This document shows, piece by piece, positions 27,443 to 37,110 of a DNA stretch of 64,000 nt. The notes beneath the pieces are model-generated. The model was given only the letters and a program-made list of their open reading frames with translations, did not search any database and was not told where the DNA came from. Within the stretch, counting starts at the first letter, position 1. Each line of letters starts with the position of its first letter. Where the stretch lies: the NCBI RefSeq assembly GCF_041102575.1, contig NZ_JBGCUE010000002.1, positions 62,001 to 126,000 of the forward strand. The letters are read 5' to 3'. Made by a program: the position numbers and the translations under genes. This stretch comes from Tenuifilum sp. 4138str (lineage in GTDB: Bacteria; Bacteroidota; Bacteroidia; Bacteroidales; Tenuifilaceae).

Positions 27443-28666
27443 ATGAAGAATACCGATAAATGTTCGTTTTGTGGTCGTTCGCGTAAGGAGGTTAACCTTC
27501 TAATTGCAGGGCTCGATGGGTTTATTTGCGACCTATGCTCCGAACAAGCACACCTTATAGTTAAGGAAGAACTTAAAAAGAAAGGCGAGTTTAAGCTTCA
27601 AAAAAATAAGTTACTTAAACCTCTTGAAATAAAGAAATTTCTTGACCAGTATGTAATTGGACAAGACGAGGCAAAAAAATTTCTATCGGTAGCCGTTTAC
27701 AATCATTACAAGCGGCTCCTCCAATCCGACGGAGGCGATGATGTAGAGATTGAAAAATCGAACATTCTTCTGGTTGGCGAAACCGGGACAGGGAAAACCC
27801 TTCTAGCCCGTACCATTGCCCGAATGCTACATGTCCCCTTTACCATTGTTGATGCAACAGTACTAACTGAAGCCGGCTATGTAGGCGAGGATGTGGAAAG
27901 CATCCTCACAAGGCTTTTACAGGTGGCCGATTATAACGTTGAAGCAGCCGAAAAGGGAATTGTGTTCATTGATGAGATTGATAAGATTGCCCGAAAGGGC
28001 GATAACCCCTCAATAACCCGCGATGTTTCAGGCGAGGGTGTTCAGCAAGCCTTACTAAAACTGCTTGAAGGCTCAATTGTGAATGTTCCCCCTCAAGGCG
28101 GACGTAAACATCCTGAACAGAAAATGATTGCCGTTGATACCAAGAATATCCTATTCATCTGCGGTGGCGCATTTGAGGGCATTCAGAAAAAGATTGCCCA
28201 AAGGTTGAACACCACGGTTGTAGGATATGGTGCTAGCAAAACCCGCGAGGTTATTGATAAGGATAATCTCCTTCAATACATTGCTCCGCAGGACTTAAGA
28301 GCCTTTGGCCTAATACCCGAGATAATAGGACGCTTACCGGTAATCACATACCTTAACCCTCTCGATCGCAAGGCCTTGCGTGATATTCTTACCGAACCAA
28401 AGAACGCCATTATCAAACAGTATATCAAACTTTTTGAGTATGATGGCATTCACCTTAAGTTCGACGAAGAGGTTCTCGATTACATAGTGGATAAGGCAGT
28501 AGAGTTTAAGCTGGGTGCCCGTGGCCTGCGGTCGATTTGCGAAGCAATTATGATCGATGCAATGTTTGAACTCCCAACCAGCGATCAAAAGGAGATGGTG
28601 GTTACACTAGAATATGCCCAGAATAAGTTGGAAAAATCGAACCTGAAAAGGTTAAAAGCAGCTTAA
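27443..28666 (+). CDS. clpX: ATP-dependent Clp protease ATP-binding subunit ClpX
   Basis: ClpX unfolds tagged proteins and feeds them to ClpP. The 407-residue protein has the zinc-binding domain (C7, C10, C29, C32), Walker A GETGTGKT, Walker [12 protein letters not shown], the pore region ([11 protein letters not shown]) and sensor 2 (LGARGLRS). clpP is not adjacent here, unlike in many bacteria. It converges with folA, whose stop overlaps the clpX stop by 4 bases. Confidence 0.97.
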   Translation: MKNTDKCSFCGRSRKEVNLLIAGLDGFICDLCSEQAHLIVKEELKKKGEFKLQKNKLLKPLEIKKFLDQYVIGQDEAKKFLSVAVYNHYKRLLQSDGGDDVEIEKSNILLVGETGTGKTLLARTIARMLHVPFTIVDATVLTEAGYVGEDVESILTRLLQVADYNVEAAEKGIVFIDEIDKIARKGDNPSITRDVSGEGVQQALLKLLEGSIVNVPPQGGRKHPEQKMIAVDTKNILFICGGAFEGIQKKIAQRLNTTVVGYGASKTREVIDKDNLLQYIAPQDLRAFGLIPEIIGRLPVITYLNPLDRKALRDILTEPKNAIIKQYIKLFEYDGIHLKFDEEVLDYIVDKAVEFKLGARGLRSICEAIMIDAMFELPTSDQKEMVVTLEYAQNKLEKSNLKRLKAA

Positions 28667-29160
28667 CGCTTAATCCTAACATACTCCTCGAAGGTGTAAC
28701 CCGGCCCCGTGGTCGGGTTCCCTTTTTCGGAGTTTACCAGTTCCCATTCATTAATATCGATATCAGGGAAGAACGTATCGCCCTCGTATTTATCGTGCAC
28801 ACGGGTAATGTATAGCTTGGTTGCCATGGGCAAGGCCTGACGGTAAATTTCACCTCCACCAATTATAAAAATTTCATTTTCTGATTTTGTCATTTCCAAG
28901 GCATTGGCAATCGAACTGGCCACCTCAACCCCAGCAATATCAAGACTGGGGTTTCTAGAAATCACTATATTCCTACGGTTGGGTAGCGGTTTTCCTATAC
29001 TCTCAAAGGTCTTTCGCCCCATAATAACACTGTGCCCCGATGTGATCCTTTTAAATCGTTTCAAGTCTTCGGGGATATGCCATAGTAACTCATTCCCCCC
29101 ACCAATAACTCCGTTCTCAGCTATTGCAACTATGATTGATACTTCCATAGGCTTATCCAT
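28663..29160 (-). CDS. folA: Dihydrofolate reductase
   Basis: Reduces dihydrofolate to tetrahydrofolate with NADPH, regenerating the cofactor consumed by the neighbouring thymidylate synthase. The 165-residue product has normal length: [28 protein letters not shown] at the N-terminus (substrate-binding W-H-I-P-E-D), [15 protein letters not shown] (NADPH), and [15 protein letters not shown]. The start may be the ATG at 29160 or MEVSIIVAI at 29148. It follows thyA after 3 bases in a thyA-folA pair. Confidence 0.96.
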   Translation of the reverse strand: MDKPMEVSIIVAIAENGVIGGGNELLWHIPEDLKRFKRITSGHSVIMGRKTFESIGKPLPNRRNIVISRNPSLDIAGVEVASSIANALEMTKSENEIFIIGGGEIYRQALPMATKLYITRVHDKYEGDTFFPDIDINEWELVNSEKGNPTTGPGYTFEEYVRIKR

Positions 29161-29163
29161 GAA

Positions 29164-29958
29164 CTACACAGCAATATCACCCTTGATATGCGGGTGCGGA
29201 TTATAATCCTCCAGCTTAAAGTCAGTAAACTTAAAATCAAAAATCGATTTAACGTCGGGGTTTATTACCATACGTGGTAACTTTCGGGGTTCACGGGTCA
29301 GCTGTAGCTTAACCTGTTCAATATGGTTAAGGTAGATATGGGTATCGCCAAGGGTATGAACAAATTCACCAGGTTCATACCCGCAAACCTGAGCCATCAT
29401 CATGGTTAGCAGGGCATACGAAGCAATATTAAAAGGAACGCCAAGGAATACATCGGCACTGCGCTGGTAAAGCTGACACGACAGCTTGCCGTTGGCAACA
29501 TAGAACTGGAATAGAACATGACAGGGCGGTAAGGCCATATTCTCAATTTCACCTACATTCCATGCCGATACGATATGGCGCCGTGAATCGGGATTATTTT
29601 TGAGGGAATCAACCACCCTGCTTATCTGGTCAATTTGCCTTCCATCGGCTGTTGGCCAGCTACGCCACTGGTAGCCGTAAATCGGCCCCAAATCGCCGTT
29701 GGCATCGGCCCACTCATCCCATATGGTTACTCCATTCTCGTTCAGGTACCGGATGTTGGTTTCCCCTTTGAGGAACCATAAAAGCTCATGGATTATCGAT
29801 TTCAGGTGAAGCTTTTTGGTGGTAAGCAACGGAAAACCCTCCTGCAAATTGAAGCGCATCTGGTAACCAAAAACACTAATGGTTCCTGTTCCAGTTCTAT
29901 CGTCTTTGCGTACACCATGTTTAAGGATGTGATCGAGCAGATTAAGGTATTGAACCAT
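29164..29958 (-). CDS. thyA: Thymidylate synthase ThyA
   Basis: Methylates dUMP to dTMP using methylene-tetrahydrofolate. The product has 264 residues, the same as E. coli ThyA, when started at [11 protein letters not shown] (29958); the open frame begins at a TTG two codons earlier. The catalytic cysteine is C146 in [21 protein letters not shown] and the folate/dUMP-binding [12 protein letters not shown] segment are present. It is first in the thyA-folA operon. Confidence 0.97.
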   Translation of the reverse strand: MVQYLNLLDHILKHGVRKDDRTGTGTISVFGYQMRFNLQEGFPLLTTKKLHLKSIIHELLWFLKGETNIRYLNENGVTIWDEWADANGDLGPIYGYQWRSWPTADGRQIDQISRVVDSLKNNPDSRRHIVSAWNVGEIENMALPPCHVLFQFYVANGKLSCQLYQRSADVFLGVPFNIASYALLTMMMAQVCGYEPGEFVHTLGDTHIYLNHIEQVKLQLTREPRKLPRMVINPDVKSIFDFKFTDFKLEDYNPHPHIKGDIAV

Positions 29959-30020
29959 GACCAAATAATTTTCTGCTCAAAAATATAAAAGAAAAACGAA
30001 GCAAGTATGAGCTGTTAATA

Positions 30021-31001
30021 TCAAATGAAAACTTCTCCTTTTGCAGAAAGATACCACCTACGCGCCCACACTGCCAGCGCAGCAATAATCAGTCTAATAC
30101 CAAGCATCCATGGAATTGATACGCCAATGGCCGCAAATAGAAGCAAATCTTCCAGGTTTGAGTGCGAAATGGCAATATGGTAGTTAAGCAAATCGGCTTC
30201 TGGCTTTCTAATTCTTCCGTGGCTAACCTCATCGAACATTACTGCTGAACCGTAGGCGAGCCCTAACGTGTTTGCAATAATCCACAGGAACGATGTTGAT
30301 TGAGGAAGTCCAAGTAATTTTATTATGGGCGACATCGGAACAGTTAAAACCCTTATGAGATTGAACTCCCTGAGCACTTCCTGCAATACCATTAACAGGA
30401 AAATTATAACGACAATCTTAATAATCATTCTAAAAGCTGAGAGCAGCCATCCCTGTAGGTGAGCAAAAAAGCTTAGAGCTTGGTCATAATTAACAGGGTT
30501 TCCAAAAACCTGATCTAAAGGTGGAAGAGTTAAGTTTAGCACAAAGGCTGCTAAAAAAGCCATTCCTAAGCGTAAAGCAACCATATGCCATGCCTGTGAG
30601 CCGGTTTGCGACTGCACTGCGGTTTCAACAATTAGGTTGTGGGCTATGAGGCTCATTACAGCTATAATTGTAACCTCTCGTAATGTTAAGGTTAACTGCG
30701 ACAATACCGCTATTACTGAGTAGATATTCAAGAAAACTCCAGTTACAAAGGCTAGAGCCGCCTCGCCCTGTAAACCAATCAGCTTGAATGCCGGAGTTAA
30801 AAAAACGCTAAGCGTATTTAGCAAGCCAAAGTAGTTCAAAACACTTACCAAAAACGATATGGGTAAGGTAAACTTTAGTATCCAGAAGGATGTCTTTATG
30901 GCTTTGGGGTAAGCTCTCATGAAACACCCCAAAATTTTTTCGGAAAAAGAACCAGCTAAAAACCTTAAACTAACCGCAATGGCCAAAAGCTTGCTTCGCA
31001 T
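30021..31001 (-). CDS. Nucleoside-recognition (Gate) domain membrane protein
   Basis: A 326-residue (299 from the ATG at 30920) inner-membrane protein with about eight hydrophobic helices. Two Gate-like halves are seen: SFWILKFTLPISFLVSVLNYFGLL and IIKIVVIIFLLMVLQEVLREF, with GVFLNIYSVIAVLS and TLGLAYGSAVMFDE between and after, as in the SpmA/SpmB/nucleoside-recognition group. The family is tied to membrane transport of unclear substrate. It lies downstream of tRNA-Leu and thyA is downstream of it, all on the minus strand. The start site is uncertain. Confidence 0.75.
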   Translation of the reverse strand: MRSKLLAIAVSLRFLAGSFSEKILGCFMRAYPKAIKTSFWILKFTLPISFLVSVLNYFGLLNTLSVFLTPAFKLIGLQGEAALAFVTGVFLNIYSVIAVLSQLTLTLREVTIIAVMSLIAHNLIVETAVQSQTGSQAWHMVALRLGMAFLAAFVLNLTLPPLDQVFGNPVNYDQALSFFAHLQGWLLSAFRMIIKIVVIIFLLMVLQEVLREFNLIRVLTVPMSPIIKLLGLPQSTSFLWIIANTLGLAYGSAVMFDEVSHGRIRKPEADLLNYHIAISHSNLEDLLLFAAIGVSIPWMLGIRLIIAALAVWARRWYLSAKGEVFI

Positions 31002-31056
31002 ACCAATAAGTATTGTTGCTATGATGCATAACCTTGGTAAAGGTTTAAAAAAGAAT

Positions 31057-31077
31057 AAGCCCGGTTATCCCGGGCTT
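31057..31077 (-). terminator. Terminator downstream of tRNA-Leu
   Basis: An 8-base-pair stem AAGCCCGG/CCGGGCTT with loop GATAA on the minus strand, followed by ATTCTTTTTTAAA, starting three bases after the tRNA 3' end. Confidence 0.88.
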
Positions 31078-31079
31078 AG

Positions 31080-31161
31080 TGCGGATAGAGGGACTCGAAC
31101 CCCCACGCCTTTCGGCACTAGATCCTAAGTCTAGCGCGGCTACCAATTACGCCATATCCGC
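31080..31161 (-). tRNA. tRNA-Leu (anticodon UAG)
   Basis: Minus strand begins GCGGATATGGCG and closes with CTATCCGCA, a 7-base-pair acceptor stem. The anticodon stem CTAGA/TCTAG encloses CTTAGGA, giving anticodon TAG, which reads CTN/CTA codons. A long variable arm (TGCCGAAAGGCGT) is class II, as expected for leucine, and the T-arm has GGTTCGAGTCC. The 3' CCA is not encoded. Confidence 0.95.
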
Positions 31162-31226
31162 AAAATTTCGGTGCAAAGTTATAAAGTATTTTTAAAATAC
31201 CAATAACCTTACACTATTTTGGATAA

Positions 31227-31952
31227 TTATTTCCTAAGCTCAAAGTTTTGCCCTAGGTAAAGCTTTCGAACCTGCTCATCATCGGCAAGTTCTTCGGCAG
31301 TACCTGCTTTAAGTATTTCTCCATCGTAAAGTAGGTAAGCCCTATCGGTAATGGAAAGTGTTTCATGGACATTATGATCAGTGATAAGAATGCCAATGTT
31401 CCTATCCTTAAGGTGGGCAACAATATTCTGAATATCCTCCACGGCAATGGGATCAACCCCGGCAAATGGCTCATCGAGCAGGATGAACTTGGGGTCAAGG
31501 GCAAGCGCACGGGCTATTTCGGTTCTACGCCGTTCACCACCTGAAAGTTGTATTCCCAAACTCTTCCGAATTTTTTGCAGGCCAAACTCATTGAGCAACG
31601 ACTCTAACTTCTCGTGCTGGTAATCCTTACTGAAGTTAGTCATCTCCAATACGGCCTTAATGTTATCCTCAACGCTTAGCTGCCTAAAAACCGAAGCCTC
31701 CTGAGCAAGATAGCCAATACCACGCTGTGCACGGCGGAAAACAGGTTCGTCGGTTATATCAATATCGTCTAGGAAAATCCTGCCAGAGTTCGGCTTAATT
31801 AAACCAACAATCATGTAGAAAGTTGTGGTTTTACCTGCCCCATTGGGGCCAAGCAACCCCACAATTTCCCCTTGACTTAGCTCAACGCTTGCCCCTTTAA
31901 CAACAGTACGAGTCTTGTATCGCTTAACCAGTGTATCAGTATAGAGCCGCAT
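31227..31952 (-). CDS. lptB: Lipopolysaccharide export ABC ATPase LptB
   Basis: Powers LPS transport from the inner membrane through the Lpt bridge. The 241-residue ATPase has Walker A LLGPNGAGKTTTFYMIVG, Q-loop GIGYLAQEASVFRQLSVEDN (the LptB-type form), signature LSGGERRRTEIARAL, Walker B FILLDEPFAGVDP and H-loop ITDHNV. The F-A-G-V-D-P-I-A-V-E-D-I-Q segment is diagnostic of LptB. Other Lpt genes are not adjacent. The region 31162-31226 between it and the tRNA holds nothing clear. Confidence 0.95.
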   Translation of the reverse strand: MRLYTDTLVKRYKTRTVVKGASVELSQGEIVGLLGPNGAGKTTTFYMIVGLIKPNSGRIFLDDIDITDEPVFRRAQRGIGYLAQEASVFRQLSVEDNIKAVLEMTNFSKDYQHEKLESLLNEFGLQKIRKSLGIQLSGGERRRTEIARALALDPKFILLDEPFAGVDPIAVEDIQNIVAHLKDRNIGILITDHNVHETLSITDRAYLLYDGEILKAGTAEELADDEQVRKLYLGQNFELRK

Positions 31953-32119
31953 AGTACAGTTAACTATTCAATTTGTGCGTAAAAGTAACTATTTTATTTT
32001 ACTCAATGTATTCCTTAATCTTTTTTATATGGTATGATTATCCATATATCTTACCACAATCCGGTTCTAGCTTTCAATTATGGCATAAAAATTGTTAAAT
32101 TCGATTAGAATTTTTTTTT

Positions 32120-32127
32120 GTACCTTT
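32120..32127 (+). promoter_or_regulatory. -7 element of the nucleotide-sugar dehydratase gene
   Basis: TACCTTTG, a perfect TAnnTTTG, 18 bases before the ATG at 32146 after a T-rich stretch. Confidence 0.5.
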
Positions 32128-32145
32128 GCATAAGAAACCATCAAA

Positions 32146-34050
32146 ATGATAAACCCTCCAAAACATACACCCCGGTGGATAGTTTTTTTAATCGATTTGG
32201 TTATATGCTTGTTTTCCATAACCTTTTCGTTTTTTGTCAGGTTTGAGTTTTCTATTTCAGAGGAATACAGAATACTGCTAAAATCGGTTATCCCTTTGGT
32301 TCTTTTCATCAGAGCAGTTCACTTTTTATCGTTCCGTACCTTTGCAGGTTTAATTCGTTATACAAGTACTAAGGATGCCGAAAGAATTTTTGTTGTAACA
32401 AGCGTAAGTACTTTCGTTCTTTTTGTCATCAACTTCATCAACTTTTTTATAAGCAGCCGTTTTATTATTCCAAACTCCATTTTACTCATAGATTACTTTT
32501 TGACCATAATACTAATGGTTGGATCAAGGCTTTTCTACAAAACACTTTACTATACCATTAGAAACTCTGACCTTAATAGTGAAAAGATTTTGATAGTTGG
32601 TGTTGAACAATTTGCTGCGGCTGTTAAGCGCGCAATCGACAGGGAAAGCCTTACAGGCATTCAAATAGTTGGGTTTATTGACCCATACAATAAGCAGGAA
32701 GGGAATAAGATAGAAAACATTGAGATATACAATATCGGCAAAATTGAGTACCTAATCCAAAAACACGACGTTACCAAGGTTATTCTTGCGACCAAGAATC
32801 TTGATCCAAACCGTAAAAACAAGATTATTGAGAAGTGTTTAAAACTAAACGTTAGCGTTCAAACCATCCCCGATGCAAATGCATGGATTAACGGGGAACT
32901 CAATGTAAAGCAGATTAAAAACATTAAAATTGAGGATTTACTTGAAAGGCCACCTATTGTCCTTGACAAAAAGCGAATACAGGACTACATAAAAGGTAAA
33001 GTGGTTTTGGTTACAGGTGCTGCCGGATCAATTGGGAGCGAGATGGTAAGGCAAATCACCAAGTTTCACCCCAATAAGATCATTCTTTTCGATGTGGCAG
33101 AAACGCCATTATACGAGTTGGAACTTGAGCTAAAGGAAACTTTTCAATTTTTCGACTTTGAAACTGTTATAGGAAGCGTTACAAACGAGTACAGGGTGAA
33201 CAGGCTATTTGAGGCATTTAAGCCACAAGTGGTATTCCATGCTGCTGCCTACAAGCATGTTCCTATGATGGAAAACAACCCTACCGAAGCGGTGTTTAAC
33301 AACGTTTTAGGGACAAAACTCGTTGCCGATATCGCTGTAAAATTTCACGTTGAAAAATTTGTAATGATTTCCACCGATAAAGCGGTAAACCCCACAAATG
33401 TTATGGGGGCAAGCAAACGTATAGCCGAGATCTACACCCAAACGCTGAACTATACTTCCCAAACAAAGTTTATTACTACCCGTTTTGGAAATGTTTTGGG
33501 TTCAAACGGATCAGTTATTCCACGCTTTAAGAAGCAAATTGAGAATGGAGGCCCAATTACCATTACACATCCGGACATTATCAGGTACTTTATGACCATC
33601 CCCGAGGCTTGTCAGCTTGTCCTTGAAGCAGGGGCAATGGGGCAAGGTGGCGAAATATTCATTTTTGACATGGGCAAGCCAGTAAAGATTCTCGATCTGG
33701 CGAAGAAGATGATTAAACTCTCAGGGCTAACCTATGGTAAGGATATTCAAATCAGCTTTACCGGACTTAGGCCCGGGGAAAAACTATATGAAGAACTACT
33801 CAACAACAAGGAAAATACCATTCCTACCTACCATCCTAAGATTATGATTGCCAAGGTTAACGAGTATAAGCAGGAAGAGGTGATACCCAAAATAATGGAA
33901 TTAATAAACGCTCTTCCAAGCCACAATAATTTTAGGATAGTAAGCATAATGAAGGATATTGTCCCCGAATTTATCAGCCGTAACTCGGTTTACGAAGATA
34001 TCGACCAGCAAAAAAAGTACAGAAATGAGCAGCAATCCAAAACTGCATAA
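32146..34050 (+). CDS. Membrane-bound UDP-sugar 4,6-dehydratase (CapD/PglF/WbpM family)
   Basis: A 634-residue enzyme of surface-polysaccharide synthesis that converts UDP-N-acetylhexosamine to a 4-keto-6-deoxy sugar. Four membrane helices (about 10-125) anchor it, a Rossmann-like module with a sugar-binding role follows (about 140-260), and the catalytic SDR domain has GAAGSIGSEMV (291-301), HAAAYKHVPMMENNP, the STDKAVNP catalytic region (about 410) and RFGNVLGSNGSVIPRF. The family uses the serine-threonine-aspartate-lysine arrangement rather than Y-x-x-x-K. The thioesterase gene downstream overlaps its end by 26 bases. No other capsule genes are nearby, so it may act in general O-antigen or glycan assembly. 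Confidence 0.9.
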   Translation: MINPPKHTPRWIVFLIDLVICLFSITFSFFVRFEFSISEEYRILLKSVIPLVLFIRAVHFLSFRTFAGLIRYTSTKDAERIFVVTSVSTFVLFVINFINFFISSRFIIPNSILLIDYFLTIILMVGSRLFYKTLYYTIRNSDLNSEKILIVGVEQFAAAVKRAIDRESLTGIQIVGFIDPYNKQEGNKIENIEIYNIGKIEYLIQKHDVTKVILATKNLDPNRKNKIIEKCLKLNVSVQTIPDANAWINGELNVKQIKNIKIEDLLERPPIVLDKKRIQDYIKGKVVLVTGAAGSIGSEMVRQITKFHPNKIILFDVAETPLYELELELKETFQFFDFETVIGSVTNEYRVNRLFEAFKPQVVFHAAAYKHVPMMENNPTEAVFNNVLGTKLVADIAVKFHVEKFVMISTDKAVNPTNVMGASKRIAEIYTQTLNYTSQTKFITTRFGNVLGSNGSVIPRFKKQIENGGPITITHPDIIRYFMTIPEACQLVLEAGAMGQGGEIFIFDMGKPVKILDLAKKMIKLSGLTYGKDIQISFTGLRPGEKLYEELLNNKENTIPTYHPKIMIAKVNEYKQEEVIPKIMELINALPSHNNFRIVSIMKDIVPEFISRNSVYEDIDQQKKYRNEQQSKTA

Positions 34051-34465
34051 ATTTTTCCACCGTACACCCATCCAAATCAGGTTTAACGATATCGATCAAC
34101 TTTCACACGTAACCAACTCGGTTTACCAGCAGTACTTTGACCTAGGCAGGTTGAAGTACTTTACTGAGGTTTTACAGGAAAAAATGAACTGGGAGGTAGA
34201 AGGGCTTGTATTGGCGAGTATCACTATAGATTACATTATTCCCATACGCATGTGGGATAATATTGAGGTATTAAGTAAGATTTATGAAATAGGCAACAAA
34301 AGCCTAAAAATGCGTCAGGAGATTTTTAACAACACTACCGGTGAAGTGGCCGCAGTAAGCAAAGCTGTAATGGTTTGTTTCAGCAATGCGGCCGGCAAAT
34401 CCATTCCCATCCCGCACCGTTGGAGGGAGTTAATATTAAGCTTTGAGAAAGATTTACAGCTATAG
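34025..34465 (+). CDS. Acyl-CoA thioesterase, YbgC/4HBT type
   Basis: A 146-residue single-hotdog thioesterase. The motif RFNDIDQLSHVTNSVYQQYFD carries the family Asp and the N-x-x-Y element; SITIDYIIPIRMWDNIEV is the central strand-turn. The start MSSNPKLHKFF at 34025 is chosen because the open frame extends back into the dehydratase gene without support. It overlaps that gene by 26 bases, suggesting translational coupling. The gene converges with rimM and overlaps it by 6 bases at 34460-34465. The acyl substrate is unknown. Confidence 0.86.
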   Translation: MSSNPKLHKFFHRTPIQIRFNDIDQLSHVTNSVYQQYFDLGRLKYFTEVLQEKMNWEVEGLVLASITIDYIIPIRMWDNIEVLSKIYEIGNKSLKMRQEIFNNTTGEVAAVSKAVMVCFSNAAGKSIPIPHRWRELILSFEKDLQL

Positions 34466-34981
34466 GTTTAAATCAATCAAGCCTTCAGGAAGTTCCATTT
34501 CAAGCAGCTTAGCCGAAGTATCAACCTCCACAATCAGTTCGTCAGCTGCTGGGATCAGTACATGTTTACCATCAGGGGTAACCAACTCAAATGTTGCATT
34601 CATTGAGTACTCTGTGTAATCAACTATAACTCCAACCTCCGATTTGTCGGTATTCAGCACTTTGTATCCAACTAAATCGGAAAGGTAAACTTCGTCCTCC
34701 AGCTCTATAGCGGTGGAAGGGATTAACATTTTAACACCGTAAAGTTCCTGCGCCTGGTCAATAGAGTCCACATCATCGAACTTTACAATTGCCTTTTCAG
34801 GGTTTTGGAAACGAATACGGGTAATAAAAAAAGGAACCGGTATTCCTTCAATTTCAAGAAATACCGATTCCAATTCTTCGGGGTTGAACTCAACCGATGA
34901 GTTTAAACTCACCGCCAGTTCACCGTTAATGCCATGTGTTCTTTGGATATATCCAATCTCAACGAAACCGGCATCCCCCAT
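34460..34981 (-). CDS. rimM: 16S rRNA processing protein RimM
   Basis: Assists maturation of the 30S head. The 173-residue product shows the N-terminal GYIQRTHGINGELAV motif, a PRC-barrel C-terminal half (DLVGYKVLNTDKSEVGVI) and VLIPAADELIVEVD. It lies 5 bases after rpsP on the same strand, the conserved rpsP-rimM pair. trmD and rplS, often next, are absent here. Confidence 0.95.
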   Translation of the reverse strand: MGDAGFVEIGYIQRTHGINGELAVSLNSSVEFNPEELESVFLEIEGIPVPFFITRIRFQNPEKAIVKFDDVDSIDQAQELYGVKMLIPSTAIELEDEVYLSDLVGYKVLNTDKSEVGVIVDYTEYSMNATFELVTPDGKHVLIPAADELIVEVDTSAKLLEMELPEGLIDLNL

Positions 34982-34986
34982 GCACC

Positions 34987-35514
34987 TTAAGCCTCAGCGT
35001 TTTCGGTTTCCTCCGAAGTTGACTCTGCTTGAGAATCGGCTTCTTTGGCAGCCATTTCGGCGCGCTTCTTGGCTATTTCCTGAGCGCGAGCATCACGAAC
35101 CTTCGATTCGGCTTCCATGCGTTTCTTCATCTCCTCGGCTTCGCCCTTGGCCAATGAATCAATCTTAGCCTTAATCTTAGCTTCCTTTTGGCTTACCCAA
35201 TCCTGGAATTTAGCCTCAGCTTGCTCGGGGGTAAGAGCACCCTTTTTAACACCCTCAAGAAGGTGTTTCTTTAGCATTACACCTTTGTACGATAGGATAG
35301 CCCTACAGGTGTCAGTTGGTTGAGCGCCTTTTTGCAGCCAGTCCAATGCCCTATCAAAATTTAATTCAATAGTAGCAGGATTTGTAAGGGGATTGTATGA
35401 ACCAATCCTCTCAATGAATCTGCCATCTCGTGGCGCCCTGCTATCCGCCACCACAATGTGGTAGAAAGGTCTTTTCTTCCTTCCCTGGCGGCTTAGTCTG
35501 ATTTTTACAGGCAT
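34987..35514 (-). CDS. rpsP: 30S ribosomal protein S16 with long C-terminal extension
   Basis: Residues 1-80 are a normal S16 ([47 protein letters not shown]). About 95 further residues are Lys/Glu/Ala-rich and probably form a coiled coil ([20 protein letters not shown], then an acidic tail). Such extensions are frequent in Bacteroidota S16. It starts the rpsP-rimM operon, with a -7 promoter box TATCTTTG at 35565-35558. Confidence 0.96.
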   Translation of the reverse strand: MPVKIRLSRQGRKKRPFYHIVVADSRAPRDGRFIERIGSYNPLTNPATIELNFDRALDWLQKGAQPTDTCRAILSYKGVMLKKHLLEGVKKGALTPEQAEAKFQDWVSQKEAKIKAKIDSLAKGEAEEMKKRMEAESKVRDARAQEIAKKRAEMAAKEADSQAESTSEETENAEA

Positions 35515-35557
35515 ACTTTACGCTTTTAGTTAAACCTACTATTTTACTTTAGCGGCG

Positions 35558-35565
35558 CAAAGATA
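35558..35565 (-). promoter_or_regulatory. -7 element of the rpsP-rimM promoter
   Basis: Minus strand TATCTTTG, perfect TAnnTTTG, 44 bases before the rpsP start. No clear -33 TTTG. Confidence 0.5.
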
Positions 35566-35703
35566 TACTTTTTTTTACGATTTGGAACTCAGAAAATTGC
35601 TTTATTCTTATTTTGATATAAATTTTTGACAATTGCTATTTGAAAAAAAATAGTAACCTTTGCAGGGTATGGGTTTGTTAAAAAACACTAAACCTTGCTA
35701 AGC

Positions 35704-37080
35704 ATGAAAAGAATATCAACCATTACGCTAAAGCTGTTAGTTTTCTTATTGGTAATACTGCTATCATCGTTAGCAAACGCTGAAACCATTGCCAAAAAGA
35801 TAAAAACCATCCCTCAAGGTAGCGATTCAGCTTTTATTACCAAAACACTTGGCACACCAACCGAAATACAGGTGGTTTTCAGGTATTTCTACCAAGGGAA
35901 TCAGGCCGTTTTTATTGACAGCGTTATAAGGGATATTCGGCTAGCTGAACCGCATAAAAAACTAAAAATTAAGCTGAAAAGGCAACTTAAAGCCGAACAG
36001 AAAAAGGAAACTCCCATATCATCGCTCAGGATTGGAATGAATATTTCTGAAGCGCTGGAGCGCGCAGGTGAGCCCGATAGTATAGTAAAAGGAGAGGATT
36101 GGTACTACACCAACAGGCATCGTATTGAAATGGCCAACGGAAAAGTTATTAAAACTGAGGTTCACCTAAAAGCCACACTTGAGACACTTGATTGGATATG
36201 GCTCAACTTCACAAAGGGTGGTTTGCTTTTTATGAACATCACCCTGGCTTTAATAATGTTTGGCATCGCCCTTCAAATCAAGATTGAGCATTTTAAGCTG
36301 TTGCTGGTTAGTCCTAAACCTGTTATTCTCGGTTTCCTTTCACAGTTCCTTGTTTTACCTTTCTTTACATTTCTCCTAGTATTAATTATTCAACCAACAC
36401 CAAGCGTTGCAATGGGTATGATACTTGTTGCAGCTTGCCCGGGAGGAAATATATCTAACTTCATTTCATCGTTGGCAAAGGGAAACGTGGCACTGTCAAT
36501 TACTTTGACGGCCATTGCCACCCTTGCGGCAATATTTATGACACCCTTCAACTTTGCCTTTTGGGGAAAACTTTACTCAGCGGCCTCTAACCTGGTAATA
36601 CCCATTGAGATTGATGCTTGGGAAATGATTAGAACCGTTCTGATACTGCTTGGAATACCGGTTATTCTTGGTATCGCCTTTGCCCGGTTCTTCCCAAATA
36701 CTGCGGAGCGCATTTCAAAACCTTTTAAGATTTTTTCCATTGTGGCATTTTTGGGTTTTGTTGTTGCCGCGCTGGCTGCTAACTTTGGGTACTTCCTGAA
36801 ATATATCCATCTAATTGCGCTAATTGTTCTTGTACACAATGGATTGGGGTTACTGGTAGGTTATACTATCCCAAGCATTTTTAAGCTTAGCAAGCAAGAC
36901 CGAAGAACTATAGCAATTGAAACCGGTATTCAGAATTCAGGTCTTGGACTTGTGCTAATCTTTAACCCCAACCTATTCGATGGACTTGGCGGAATGGCCT
37001 TTATCGCTGCCTTTTGGGGTATATGGCATATAGTATCGGGACTTGGGATTGCCTATTACTGGTCAAGAAAACCCCTCTAA
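35704..37080 (+). CDS. BASS-type (bile acid:sodium symporter family) transporter with N-terminal periplasmic domain
   Basis: A 458-residue protein. Residues 1-26 look like a cleavable signal peptide; residues about 27-165 form a soluble domain whose SSLRIGMNISEALERAGEPD segment resembles the BamE/SmpA fold motif (G-M-x-x-x-E-V-x-x-x-L-G-x-P). From about 170 there are nine or so hydrophobic helices with AACPGGNISNFISSLAKGNVALS and GIQNSGLGLVL, the sodium-site motifs of the BASS family. The start ATG at 35704 replaces an upstream in-frame TTG. The substrate is unknown. The fused domain is not usual in the family. Confidence 0.85.
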   Translation: MKRISTITLKLLVFLLVILLSSLANAETIAKKIKTIPQGSDSAFITKTLGTPTEIQVVFRYFYQGNQAVFIDSVIRDIRLAEPHKKLKIKLKRQLKAEQKKETPISSLRIGMNISEALERAGEPDSIVKGEDWYYTNRHRIEMANGKVIKTEVHLKATLETLDWIWLNFTKGGLLFMNITLALIMFGIALQIKIEHFKLLLVSPKPVILGFLSQFLVLPFFTFLLVLIIQPTPSVAMGMILVAACPGGNISNFISSLAKGNVALSITLTAIATLAAIFMTPFNFAFWGKLYSAASNLVIPIEIDAWEMIRTVLILLGIPVILGIAFARFFPNTAERISKPFKIFSIVAFLGFVVAALAANFGYFLKYIHLIALIVLVHNGLGLLVGYTIPSIFKLSKQDRRTIAIETGIQNSGLGLVLIFNPNLFDGLGGMAFIAAFWGIWHIVSGLGIAYYWSRKPL

Positions 37081-37110
37081 ATGTATTTTTGTTTTTAATC
37101 CAACATAGCT

